Source: Coriobacteriaceae bacterium AM48-5 (GTDB taxonomy: Bacteria; Actinomycetota; Coriobacteriia; Coriobacteriales; Coriobacteriaceae). From it: a stretch of 22,180 nucleotides of DNA. Both the position numbers and the translations under genes were made by a program. How positions within the stretch are numbered: position 1 is the stretch's first letter; each line of letters begins with the position of its first letter. The notes under the pieces were generated by a model. The model searched no databases and was not told the DNA's origin. It was given only the letters and a program-made list of their open reading frames with translations. Where the stretch lies: assembly GCA_027669525.1 (NCBI GenBank), contig JAQEDJ010000039.1, forward strand, positions 1 to 22,180, in the 5' to 3' direction. Shown one piece after another: positions 1-7,631 of the stretch.

Positions 1-86
1 CGGCAGTTAGGGGACGTTCCTTTTCTGCCGGCAGTTAGGGAGCGTTCCTTTTCTGCCGGCAGTTTAGGAACGTCCCTAACTGCCGG
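1..86. repeat. Palindromic repeat cluster, three units
   Basis: Two direct 28-base units (1-28 and 29-56), both beginning CGGCAGTTAGGG and ending CCTTTTCTGC, are followed by a 30-base palindromic unit (57-86) that starts CGGCAGTTTAGG and ends CCCTAACTGCCGG. The 29 bases at 57-85 recur exactly at 1176-1204, on the other side of the minus-strand gene 105-1087. The last unit folds into a hairpin and sits just past that gene's stop, so it could also end its transcript. There is no T-run, so a terminator role is only inferred. Confidence 0.75.
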
Positions 87-104
87 CTCGGGAACGACAA
101 AGCG

Positions 105-1087
105 CTAGTTCACCTCGACGGGTTTGGCGCCGGGATAGCGCTCCTCAAAGTCTAGGCGGTACTTATTGTCATTGGTACCCGCCACGTTGTCGCGCGACAG
201 CGGCGCCACGATCTCATTCTTGTGGTCCGCAGGCTTGGCGTATTTCAGGCTGATCTCCCAGGCATCACAGATTGCGTCAATGCGGTGATCCAGGTCGTCG
301 TACAGGGCGATGATGTCCTTCCAGGAGCTGTAGTTCTTGGAGCTCGTCGGGACGTCCAGGTCCTCGACGATGTCGTAATACTGCTCGATGGTGTCCTCCG
401 TGCGCTCGGCGACGTCGGCGAGATTTTGACGGGTGGTTCGATCCTCTTCCAGATAGTTGCCGTTGAAGTTCTGCGCGCAGCCACGGACCTGGCTGTCGAG
501 ATCTTCGAGCAGGTCGTAGTATTCGCTCAGGCGACGGTAGAGGTTCTGCTCGGAGAGCGTTGCTTCGCCGCCATCCTCGTCGTCATCGTCATCATCGTCG
601 TACAGGCTGTTGGGATCGCCGAGAGGCTTTAGGTCATCGTCGTCGACGTCATGGTGCAGCTTAGCTACCGCGGCAGTCGTCTGCGTGGCGGCGTTGTCGA
701 AAGGCTTGATCACAAAGAAAATGACCAGGGCGATGATGATCGCCACCAGCACAACGATAACGGCGATAAGCGGCCCGGTGCCGCTCTTTTTGGGAGCGGG
801 GGTCTGTGGCGAAGCGGGCGCGTATGCGGGAGCCGGCTGCTGTTGGGGCGAGCCGCTCGCGACGGGTATGCGCTGCGTGGTCTCGACGGCCTCGGTCCCT
901 GCGGCGGGGTCGGGGCTATAGGCGAGGGGTCGTCCGCCTTGGCTTGCGGCGTATCAAGGGAGCCGGTCTGCTCAAAAGCGGGCTGGCTATCGCTCGCGGC
1001 TGTTTGCTCAACGGGTGCACCGCACGAGGTGCAGAACTTGGCATCATCTGCAAGAAGCTTGCCGCACGAGGCGCAATACCGAGACAT
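105..1087 (-). CDS. Zinc-ribbon single-pass membrane protein (frameshifted)
   Basis: The protein starts MSRYCASCGK and carries a zinc ribbon with Cys 5, 8, 19 and 22. A Pro/Gln/Ala-rich linker follows, then one membrane helix (GPLIAVIVVLVAIIIALVIF), then an acidic outer domain with a run of seven Asp and little similarity I can name. The start at 1087 is chosen because AAAGGAG lies six bases before it. The reading frame breaks at the C run (plus-strand GGGG, 912-915): adding one C there joins the N-terminal part to the membrane helix, giving about 327 residues. The ends match zinc-ribbon-plus-membrane proteins common in Actinobacteria and Firmicutes; function unknown. It is the only gene here on the minus strand and is flanked by identical repeats. 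The break is most likely a sequence error. Confidence 0.7.
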
Positions 1088-1124
1088 TGCCACTCCTTTC
1101 GCCACATTTCAATGCAATACGACG

Positions 1125-1130
1125 ATTATA
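1125..1130 (-). promoter_or_regulatory. -10 element for the zinc-ribbon gene
   Basis: On the minus strand this reads TATAAT, preceded by GGG, about 38 bases before the start codon at 1087. No good -35 is seen; at 17-base spacing the hexamer would be TGCCGG, which lies in the flanking repeat. Confidence 0.4.
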
Positions 1131-1148
1131 CCCAGCACCCCAAAAAGC

Positions 1149-1204
1149 CGGCAGTTGAGGACGTTCCTTTTCGGCCGGCAGTTTAGGAACGTCCCTAACT
1201 GCCG
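1149..1204. repeat. Palindromic repeat, second cluster
   Basis: A 27-base unit (1149-1175, beginning CGGCAGTTGAGG) is followed by a 29-base palindromic unit (1176-1204) identical to 57-85. The first 20 bases at 1149 pair with the last 20 at 1185-1204 with two mismatches, so the whole can form a long hairpin. It lies between divergent genes (minus-strand zinc ribbon and plus-strand tmk), where a terminator is not needed, which favours a dispersed repeat over a terminator. Confidence 0.75.
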
Positions 1205-1231
1205 CCTGAGTAGCCATTGGCTAGGTGGGAT

Positions 1232-1260
1232 TTGGGACGTGCCGAGCACTGGGGTATCAT
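1232..1260 (+). promoter_or_regulatory. Candidate promoter of tmk-holB-ricT
   Basis: TTGGGA (1232-1237) and TATCAT (1255-1260) are 17 bases apart, close to the sigma-70 pattern, and 52 bases before the tmk start. Confidence 0.5.
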
Positions 1261-1312
1261 GGCTTGGTTGATATATCTGCATTTACGCGCCTTGTAGGAA
1301 GGGGCTGCGCCC

Positions 1313-1996
1313 ATGGCTTTTGAGCCCGCTCAACATAGCTTTATCACGCTCGAGGGCGTCGATGGCGCTGGTAAATCTACGCAGGCGCGCCTGCTTGCCC
1401 GCGCGCTCGAGCTCGCTGGCCACCAGGTTGTGAGCCTGCGCGAACCGGGCGGCACCGCCATCAGCGAAAAGATCCGCGCCCTGCTGCTCGACCCCGCCAA
1501 TATGGCGATGGGCGACACCTGCGAGTTGCTGCTCTACGAGGCTGCGCGTGCCCAGCTGGTGCACGAGGTCATAGCCCCCGCCCTTGCGGCCGGCAAGGTG
1601 GTCCTGTGCGATCGCTTCTACGATTCCACGACCTGCTACCAGGCGTTTGCCGATGGCCTCGACCGCCAGATGGTGCGCGACGCCAACAACCTGGCCGTCG
1701 CGGGAACGCACCCGGCGCTCACACTCGTCTACCACATCACGCCCGAGCAGGCGGCGCTACGCATGGCAGCCCGTGGCGCGGCCGATCGCATGGAGGCTAA
1801 GGGCATGGCATTCCAGGAGCGTGTGTACCAGGGATTTTGTGCCATTGCTGCCGAGGAGCCAAACCGCGTAAAGCTCATCGACGCCACTACGACCGTCGAG
1901 GAAGTTTTCGAGAAGACGGTCGAGCAGGTTCGCGCGTACGGTCTCGATATCCCCCAGGACGCCGTCACCGCCGCGCTTGCCCAGGAGGCCGAGTAA
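1313..1996 (+). CDS. tmk: Thymidylate kinase
   Basis: The enzyme phosphorylates dTMP to dTDP with ATP, feeding dTTP synthesis in the cytoplasm. The 227-residue product has the P-loop GVDGAGKS (15-22), the dTMP-binding REPGGT segment (43-48), the DRFYDST motif (Asp100-Arg101) and an Arg-bearing lid region (RMAARGAADRM, 150-160). Length fits the family (about 205-230). GGAAGGGG lies upstream of the ATG. Its stop is one base before the holB start codon, so the two genes are coupled. The order tmk-holB-ricT is the same as in Bacillus subtilis (tmk, holB, yaaT), which supports all three calls. Confidence 0.95.
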   Translation: MAFEPAQHSFITLEGVDGAGKSTQARLLARALELAGHQVVSLREPGGTAISEKIRALLLDPANMAMGDTCELLLYEAARAQLVHEVIAPALAAGKVVLCDRFYDSTTCYQAFADGLDRQMVRDANNLAVAGTHPALTLVYHITPEQAALRMAARGAADRMEAKGMAFQERVYQGFCAIAAEEPNRVKLIDATTTVEEVFEKTVEQVRAYGLDIPQDAVTAALAQEAE

Positions 1997-1997
1997 C

Positions 1998-3125
1998 ATG
2001 GCCCCTGCCCAGACAAGCTTGCTTGCCAAGCTCGATACCCAAGAGCGCGTGCGCGACTTTTTGACCAACGCCGTCGCCAGCGGTCGCGCATCGCACGCCT
2101 ATCTGTTCTTGGGCGCGCCCGGCGCCGGCAAGCTCGATGCCGCATGGGCGCTCGCCCAGGCCTTCCTGTGTGAACAGGATGGCTGCGGTGCATGCGACAG
2201 CTGCGTGCGCGTCGCGCGCCATACGCACCCCGACGTGCACTATTACACGCCCGAGAGCGCCACGGGCTACCTCATTGCCCAGACCCGCGAGCTGCTCGAT
2301 GACGTGCCGCTGGCACCCATTCGCGCCAAGGCCAAGGTCTATATCATCGACCGTGCCGAGCAGCTGCGCGCCAACACTGCCAACGCACTGCTAAAAACAC
2401 TCGAGGAGCCACCCGAGGGCGTTATGTTTATCTTGCTGGGCACCTCGGCAGACGTGATGTTGCCCACCATCGTGAGCCGCTGCCAGTGCGTGCCGTTTCG
2501 GCTGGTGTCTCCCACCGTGGCCGCTCAGGCCGTGAGCCGCGCCACCGGCCAGGACCTCGCGCGTTGTCGCATGGCGGTCGCCGTGGCGGGGAGCCCCACG
2601 CGCGGTATCGAGTTCCTTAAGAGCGCCGAGCGCCAGGACGCCCGCCGTCAGATGGTTCGCGCCATCGATTCACTCATCGCCGCCGACGAGGCCGACGTGC
2701 TCAGTCGCGCCAAGTCGCTCATCGTCGCCGTCAAGGCGCCGCTCGCCGAGGTCAAGTCCACGCAGGAAAAGGTACTCGAGCAAAATGCCGACTACCTGTC
2801 GCGTGGAGCATTGAAGCAGCTTGAGGACCGCAACAAGCGCGAACTCAACGCGCGCGAGCGTTCGGGTATCATGGAAGCGCTGGCGAGCGCGCGGACGCTC
2901 ATGCGCGACGTGCTGCTGACACTTCAGGACGAGGCGGCCGACGTGGTGAACGAAGACGTGCGTGACACGATCGGTCGGCTTGCCGCTGCGACGAATGTTG
3001 CGGGTGCCACCCAGGCGCTCGAGGCGGTCGCAACCGCCGAGCACAACATCGCCAGAAACGTTACTCCCCAGCTGGCCATCGAGGTCATGCTGTTCGATAT
3101 CAGGAAGGCACTGAAATGCCGTTAG
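1998..3125 (+). CDS. holB: DNA polymerase III subunit delta'
   Basis: Part of the clamp-loader complex that places the sliding clamp on primed DNA. The 375-residue product has a Walker-A-like loop GAPGAGK (39-45), a zinc knuckle with Cys 58, 63, 66 and 69, a DRAEQL segment in place of Walker B, and the IVSRCQ motif (SRC) typical of clamp-loader subunits. The residue after the Walker A Lys is Leu where ATP-hydrolysing relatives have Ser or Thr; delta' subunits often have degenerate loops, so it probably does not hydrolyse ATP. The start ATG at 1998 is preferred over an in-frame TTG at 1977 because AGGAGG sits about ten bases before it. It overlaps ricT by 10 bases. Confidence 0.92.
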   Translation: MAPAQTSLLAKLDTQERVRDFLTNAVASGRASHAYLFLGAPGAGKLDAAWALAQAFLCEQDGCGACDSCVRVARHTHPDVHYYTPESATGYLIAQTRELLDDVPLAPIRAKAKVYIIDRAEQLRANTANALLKTLEEPPEGVMFILLGTSADVMLPTIVSRCQCVPFRLVSPTVAAQAVSRATGQDLARCRMAVAVAGSPTRGIEFLKSAERQDARRQMVRAIDSLIAADEADVLSRAKSLIVAVKAPLAEVKSTQEKVLEQNADYLSRGALKQLEDRNKRELNARERSGIMEALASARTLMRDVLLTLQDEAADVVNEDVRDTIGRLAAATNVAGATQALEAVATAEHNIARNVTPQLAIEVMLFDIRKALKCR

Positions 3126-4854
3126 TCGTACCCGTTAAGTTTACCTACGCCTCGCGCGACCTGTGGTTTGACCCGCAGGACCTGGATATCCTCGAGGCCG
3201 ATTATGCCATTTGCTCCACCGAGCGCGGAACCGAGATCGGCTTGGTTACGGCCGATCCCTTCGAGGTGCCGCAAGACGAGATCGGTCAGCCGCTCAAGCC
3301 CGTGCTGCGCGTGGCGAGCGACATCGACCTGCAGCTTGCCGATGACCTGGCCATCCAGGGCGACGAGGCCATGGTCGATTTCCGCCGTCTGGTCAAAGAA
3401 CTCGACCTCGAGATGAAGCCGGTCGGCGTCGAGTATCTGTTTGGCGGCGAGAAGGCCGTGTTCTACTTTGCGGCCGAGGAGCGCGTCGATTTTCGTCAGC
3501 TCGTCAAGGACCTGTCCTCGACGCTGCACATTCGCGTCGATATGCGCCAGATCGGCGTGCGTGATGAGACCCGCCTGGTGGGCGGCTATGCCCAGTGCGG
3601 ACAGGAGCTCTGCTGCACGCGCTTTGGCGGACAGTTTGAGCCCGTCTCGATTCGCATGGCAAAAGAGCAGGACCTACCGCTCAACTCGTCCAAGATCAGC
3701 GGCGTTTGCGGCCGCTGATGTGCTGCCTGCGCTATGAGTTCGAGGCCTACAAGGACTTTAAGAGCCGTGCGCCCAAAAAGAAGACGCTCATCGATACGCC
3801 GCTCGGCAAGGCGCGTATCCAGGAATATGACACGCCGCGCGAGCAGCTGGTGTTGCGTCTGGAGAACGGCAAAGTCTTTAAGGTCAACCTGGCCGATATG
3901 ACGTGCTCGGAGGGCTGCAAAAAGAAGGCCGCCGAGCAGGGCTGCAACTGCCGCCCCGACTGCGTGACGCGCGACGTGCTCGAGCGCATCGAGTCGCCCG
4001 AGATGCGCCTGGCGCTCATGGAGCTCGATCGCGAGAACGGCGTCGACGTGGGCGATGGTCTGTCGAGCGCCGACCGTCTTGCCGGCACGTCGATGCCCAA
4101 GCGCCGTCGTCGCGATGCCGATTCCGATACCCGCGCTGCTCAGAGCCAGGTCGAGGGCCGTGGCCGTGGAAAGGGCCGCGGCAAGGCCGAGGCACCCGAG
4201 GCCGAGGAGGCCGCCGGTGGCCGTCGTCGTCGCAAGCGCGCGGGCTCGGCCGCCGGTGGCCGTCGTCGTCGCAAGCGCGCGGGCTCGGGCGATTCTACTG
4301 AGCTGCAGCCAGCGGCAAGGAACGCCGCTCGCGAGCGCGAGGTTCAGCAGCCCCAGCAGCAGAATCGCGGCGGTGGCATGAACCCCACGCGTCGTCGCCG
4401 CCGTCATCTGTCGAGCGAGGAGCGCGAGGACGCCTTCCGCGCCGCAGCTGCTCGCGAGGCTGGTGCCGCTTCCAAGGGCCCCTCGGCCTCCGATACGCCT
4501 GCCGACAAGGGCGGCAAGTCACGTGGCGAGGAGGAGCGCGCGCCGCGTCCGCGCCGTCGCCATTCCTCGGGCGCGCAACAGAAGCCCTCAGTGCCCTCCG
4601 TGGCCGATCAGGTCTCGGATGGCGAGGTCAAGGTCACGCGCCGTCGTCCCGGAGATGGCGGGGGAGCGGCTGCTAAGGCTTCGCGTGGCGCCGCTCGCGA
4701 CGAGCGCGAGCCGCGCGAGGATCGCGGTGGCGAGGGCTCGGCCGACCAGGGCCAAAAGCGCCGTCGCCGTCGCCGTTCCCGCAAGCCGCGCCAGGATGGT
4801 GGCGAGGGCTCGACCCCGTCTTCGTCTGCACCACAACCGCCCGCCGGCGAATAA
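3116..4854 (+). CDS. ricT: RicT/PSP1-domain protein with Arg-rich tail (frameshifted)
   Basis: PSP1 proteins such as B. subtilis RicT (YaaT) form a complex with RicA and RicF that carries iron-sulfur clusters and directs RNase Y mRNA processing. Here the PSP1 core fills roughly residues 1-270, with conserved Cys at 161, 166, 167 and 198 and then CC in LMCCLRYE. The frame breaks at 3715/3716: CGC-TGA should read CGC-CTG-ATG, restoring the family motif GRLMCCLRYE. The remaining 300 residues are low-complexity, rich in Arg, Ala, Gly and Glu, with many RRRR blocks, and are probably disordered and nucleic-acid binding. A 39-base unit is repeated in tandem at 4210-4287. The reconstructed length of 579 is about twice the usual 275. 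The break is probably an error. Confidence 0.85.
4210..4287 (+). repeat. Perfect 39-bp tandem duplication inside ricT
   Basis: The units 4210-4248 and 4249-4287 are identical and in frame, each encoding 13 residues (AAGGRRRRKRAGS). A perfect copy suggests recent duplication, or an assembly artefact. Confidence 0.9.
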
Positions 4855-4916
4855 CGCCCGCGAGCGGATTTTGCTCGCCTTGCCCGAGCGCATCGGGGTA
4901 TCATAGCGCTGAATCA

Positions 4917-4952
4917 ACAACCCTCCCTGCGACCGAATGTAGGGAGGGTTGT
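4917..4952 (+). promoter_or_regulatory. Hairpin covering the comF ribosome-binding site
   Basis: ACAACCCTCCCT (4917-4928) and AGGGAGGGTTGT (4941-4952) form a perfect 12-bp stem with a 12-base loop. The right arm contains GGGAGGG (4942-4948), which is the Shine-Dalgarno of the TTG start at 4956. The stem would therefore hide it. It may alternatively be a terminator for ricT, but the following bases are not a T-run. A TATCAT at 4899-4904 is a possible -10 for a transcript starting just before the hairpin. Confidence 0.6.
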
Positions 4953-4955
4953 GTC

Positions 4956-5762
4956 TTGAAGAGCCATCTGAACATATCGAGCCGTCTGCAGGGTGCCGGT
5001 GCCCTACCGTTTGCGGACGAATTGCTACCGTTTGCCGAGCGGGTGGCACGCGAGGCGCTCGAGGCATTGTCGCCAACACGATGTGCCGGCTGCGAGCGCG
5101 CCGGTGCGCTTATTTGCCAAGACTGCCTGGCCGCGCTCACGCTCATCGACCCACGTCATAGCTGCACCCGATGCGGTGCCCCGTTTGGGGATTTGCTGTG
5201 CACTGAGTGTTCGGTCGAGGGCACGTCCTCGGCAATGGCGGAGGCGCTCGACCGCTGCCTGGCGTGCGCCGTCTATGCGCATCCGCTGCCGCGCATCATT
5301 AAAGCGTACAAGGATGCGGGCGAGCGACGTCTGGCTCCGTATCTGGCGGAGCTGCTCTACGACACCGCCCTGCATGCCCAGGTCGTAGCGTCTGCTCGCT
5401 ACGGAGGCGTGCTGTCCGGTGCGGATGCGGTGGTGTTTGTGCCTGCGACGGCGGCAGCGTTTCGGCGGCGCGGTTTCGATCATATGGAGGCTATTGCGCG
5501 CCCATTTTGCGAGCTGTCGGGTGTTCCCCTGCTCGATGCTCTCGTCAAGTACGGGCATGGCGACCAGCGCGAACTCGGTCGTGAGGAGCGCCGCGAGCGT
5601 GCCCAAGGCATGTACGAGACGGTTGAGGATGTGCGGGGCAAGTGCCTGCTGCTTATCGACGACGTTATCACCACGGGTGCGACGATGGCCGCGGCTTCGG
5701 CGGAACTCAAGCGCGCCGGCGCCGCAGCAGTCGATGGCCTCGCTATCGCACGCGTTTGGTAG
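4956..5762 (+). CDS. comF: ComF family phosphoribosyltransferase-like protein
   Basis: ComF proteins are needed for taking up single-stranded DNA in naturally competent bacteria and have a phosphoribosyltransferase fold. The 268-residue product has two Cys pairs near the start (Cys 43, 46, 54, 57) and more at 70, 73, 82 and 85, fitting the family's zinc finger. It also has RRRGFDH and the PRPP-binding loop LLLIDDVITTGAT (231-243). The start is a TTG at 4956, seven bases after a strong GGGAGGG; no better ATG is seen. The next gene starts 10 bases after its stop, so they are probably co-transcribed. Many non-competent bacteria keep ComF, so competence is not shown. Confidence 0.88.
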   Translation: MKSHLNISSRLQGAGALPFADELLPFAERVAREALEALSPTRCAGCERAGALICQDCLAALTLIDPRHSCTRCGAPFGDLLCTECSVEGTSSAMAEALDRCLACAVYAHPLPRIIKAYKDAGERRLAPYLAELLYDTALHAQVVASARYGGVLSGADAVVFVPATAAAFRRRGFDHMEAIARPFCELSGVPLLDALVKYGHGDQRELGREERRERAQGMYETVEDVRGKCLLLIDDVITTGATMAAASAELKRAGAAAVDGLAIARVW

Positions 5763-5772
5763 GGGTGGTTTT

Positions 5773-6881
5773 GTGGCAGTAAAGATTGAGCGGTGCAACG
5801 AGCCGACAGGCGAACAGCTAGCGGCTTCCGTAATCCTAACAGGCGCCTCGGCGCTACGCATGATGCGCGCCGAGCGCCGGCAGATGGGCTACATAAGCTG
5901 GAAGGACCTCGATCCCGATGAAGAGCGCCGTGTGCTGCGCACGTCGTCGCCCTCGACCGAGGACATCTATCTTCCCGACTTGGTGCGGATTGGGGCCGCA
6001 AGCGGCGAGGTGCAAGAAGATCTTTGCTTGTTGGTGGGATCTGCGGCGCAGCGCCGCCGCATGCCTGGCGTGGGCTGGTCCGTATGCTCCGGGTTGCCCG
6101 CCGGCTCGATTCTAGAGGTGGAACCGGGGGTGTACAGTCTATCTCCCGAGGCCCTTTGTGTTGCCATCGCGCGCGAGATCGGCTGCATCCAGGCGTTTGC
6201 CCTGGCCCAGGAACTGTGTTCCAAGATTTCACTGAGCGACCGCGGGAAGTATCTGCCTCCCTATACCTCGCCTGTTGTGAATAGACTTGCAAAGGATAAG
6301 GACCAACCGACAGACGTGGGCTACTTTGAAGTCGAGCCAGCGCTGACGCCCGATCGCTTGGCAGATTACCTCGCGGCATGCAAGGGGAACGCGGCCAAAC
6401 AATTGCAGCGTCTGTGTCCCTACTTGTCAGAAAACCTGCGCTCGCCCATGGAGTGCATCATGCTCGCCCTGTTTTCGCTTCCGTTTCCCTATGGCGGATT
6501 TGCCTGCGGTCCCTTTAAGACCGACTACAAGATCGAGTTCGATGACCGCGCGCAGGCAATCTCGGGGATGCCCCATGCAGTTTGCGATGCATATCAGGAG
6601 GCAGCCCGGTTTGACCTGGAATACAACGGTGAGCTGGGCCATTCCTCCCGGAGGGACGTATCCATGATGAAAAACGCAACATGGGCTTGATTACTATGGG
6701 AATCGAGGTCGCAACGGTCAACAACGAAATGCTTTGCGACATGGAAGCGATGGAAGCGCTCGCATGGCGCATGCACCAGCGTATGCGAAAGCGGTACCGG
6801 AATCGTGTCGATGCCCGCAGGAAGAAGCAAGAGGCGTTGCTTAACACGCTGCGGGCGTGTTTTGGGCTTAAGCCGGTCTAA
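5773..6881 (+). CDS. Unrecognised protein with nuclease-like C-terminus (frameshifted)
   Basis: I do not recognise this protein as a named family. The GTG start at 5773 follows AGGGG by seven bases. About 230 residues with no motif I know come first. The C-terminal part holds EYNGELGH (283-290), then RRD (293-295), then a hydrophobic strand-like MGLITMGIEVATV and a Lys/Arg-rich helix. This layout resembles the very-short-patch-repair/DUF559-like endonuclease fold seen in several toxin-antitoxin-associated and defence proteins (EYDGxxH, then D, then a G-V strand), but that is inference. The first frame ends at 6690. One missing base at 6680/6681 (ACATGGG for AC-N-ATGGG) joins it to the frame ending at 6881, giving about 369 residues. 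The gene follows comF closely. Confidence 0.65.
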
Positions 6882-6910
6882 TACGCGTCGAAAATAGAGG
6901 GTTAATCATA

Positions 6911-7137
6911 TGCCCTGGCCATAATATGGCAAATATGAGTACTGTCACTAAATCAGTAACAGAAAAATCAAGGAATTTAGGACTCGGAGGCGGCGTAAAG
7001 TAAGAAGATAATAAACAAATGTAGAATAACTAAGCATCAGGTTGGCGACACTGAGCGCAAAATCTGTCCGAGAGGCCAAAATTGCCTGTTACTAAATTGG
7101 TGGCAGTACTCATATTTGCCATATTTTGACCAGGGCA
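6911..7137. repeat. 227-bp element with 52-bp terminal inverted repeats
   Basis: Bases 6911-6962 and the reverse complement of 7086-7137 match at 46 of 52 positions; both ends start TGCCCTGG and share AATATGGCAAATATGAGT. The 123-base interior is AT-richer than its surroundings and has no open frame of note. A CTCGGA / TCCGAG pair inside extends the symmetry. I see no target-site duplication. It may be a MITE-like element or a dispersed hairpin repeat without a transposase. Confidence 0.75.
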
Positions 7138-7152
7138 CCCTAAGAAGGGCGC

Positions 7153-7181
7153 CCCGGAGCTCCCTGTAGGGGAGCTCCGGG
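7153..7181. terminator. Strong hairpin, possible terminator
   Basis: CCCGGAGCTCCC (7153-7164) pairs perfectly with GGGAGCTCCGGG (7170-7181) around a five-base loop. No T-run follows on either strand, so it may act only as an mRNA-protecting or rho-assisted structure. Confidence 0.45.
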
Positions 7182-7253
7182 CTTCATAGGGGCACGAATA
7201 GCCCACTCCGACCTGCGAAATCTGTACTCGCGATGCGAATGACGCCCCTAACC

Positions 7254-7282
7254 TTAAACTTTAGCTTGAACTTAGCTATAAT
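7254..7282 (+). promoter_or_regulatory. Promoter for the lipoprotein gene
   Basis: TATAAT (7277-7282) is a perfect -10. TTAAAC (7254-7259) lies 17 bases upstream as a weak -35. It would give a transcript with a leader of roughly 340 bases. Confidence 0.55.
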
Positions 7283-7289
7283 GCGCTAC

Positions 7290-7631
7290 GTTCCTACCAG
7301 GCTGTGGTTGCGGACGGACGAAATGCCCGTCCTAGTCCAAGACAGACGCGGTCAAAGGGATCCACGTAAGCGACCGCGTGCGCGCGGCGCGATCATGGCG
7401 CGTCCTAGATGTAAGCCGCACCGTCCGTTCTACTTTCTTTGGGGCAATACCGCCTCGCGGGCGAGCGGGCCAGTCGTGAAGGTGGCTGCGGCCTCCCGAG
7501 CAAACACCCCGGTGCGCAAGTGTGGGGTCAAATACCAGGTCAGCTGGTGGGAACAAGCTGATATTCCGCGCAACGCACGGATCGTATACGACACAGAAGG
7601 CAGGGTAGTGGACATGGTGAGGGGCAGCTTG
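7290..7631 (+). other. Long structured 5' leader
   Basis: The leader between the promoter and the lipoprotein start contains stems GGACGG/CCGTCC (7312-7317 with 7327-7332) and ACGCGGTC/GACCGCGT (7346-7353 with 7372-7379), and a weaker ACCCC/GGGGT (7505-7509 with 7524-7528). It does not match any riboswitch, T-box, tmRNA, SRP or RNase P motif I know. The lipoprotein frame stays open back to 7233, so translation of part of it cannot be excluded. Confidence 0.4.

Noticed and set aside
1..86. Three repeats that could be taken for a CRISPR array
   Set aside because: Units are adjacent without unique spacers and differ from each other; there is no cas gene.
7233..7631. Extension of the lipoprotein start back to 7233
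   Set aside because: It would place 133 residues before the signal peptide and lipobox; no ribosome-binding site lies before 7233, and the -10 at 7277 falls after it.
7290..7631. A known RNA (tmRNA, SRP RNA, RNase P RNA, T-box)
   Set aside because: I looked for their conserved core strings, such as the T-box GGGTGGNACC and SRP GGAAGNAGCA, and found none.
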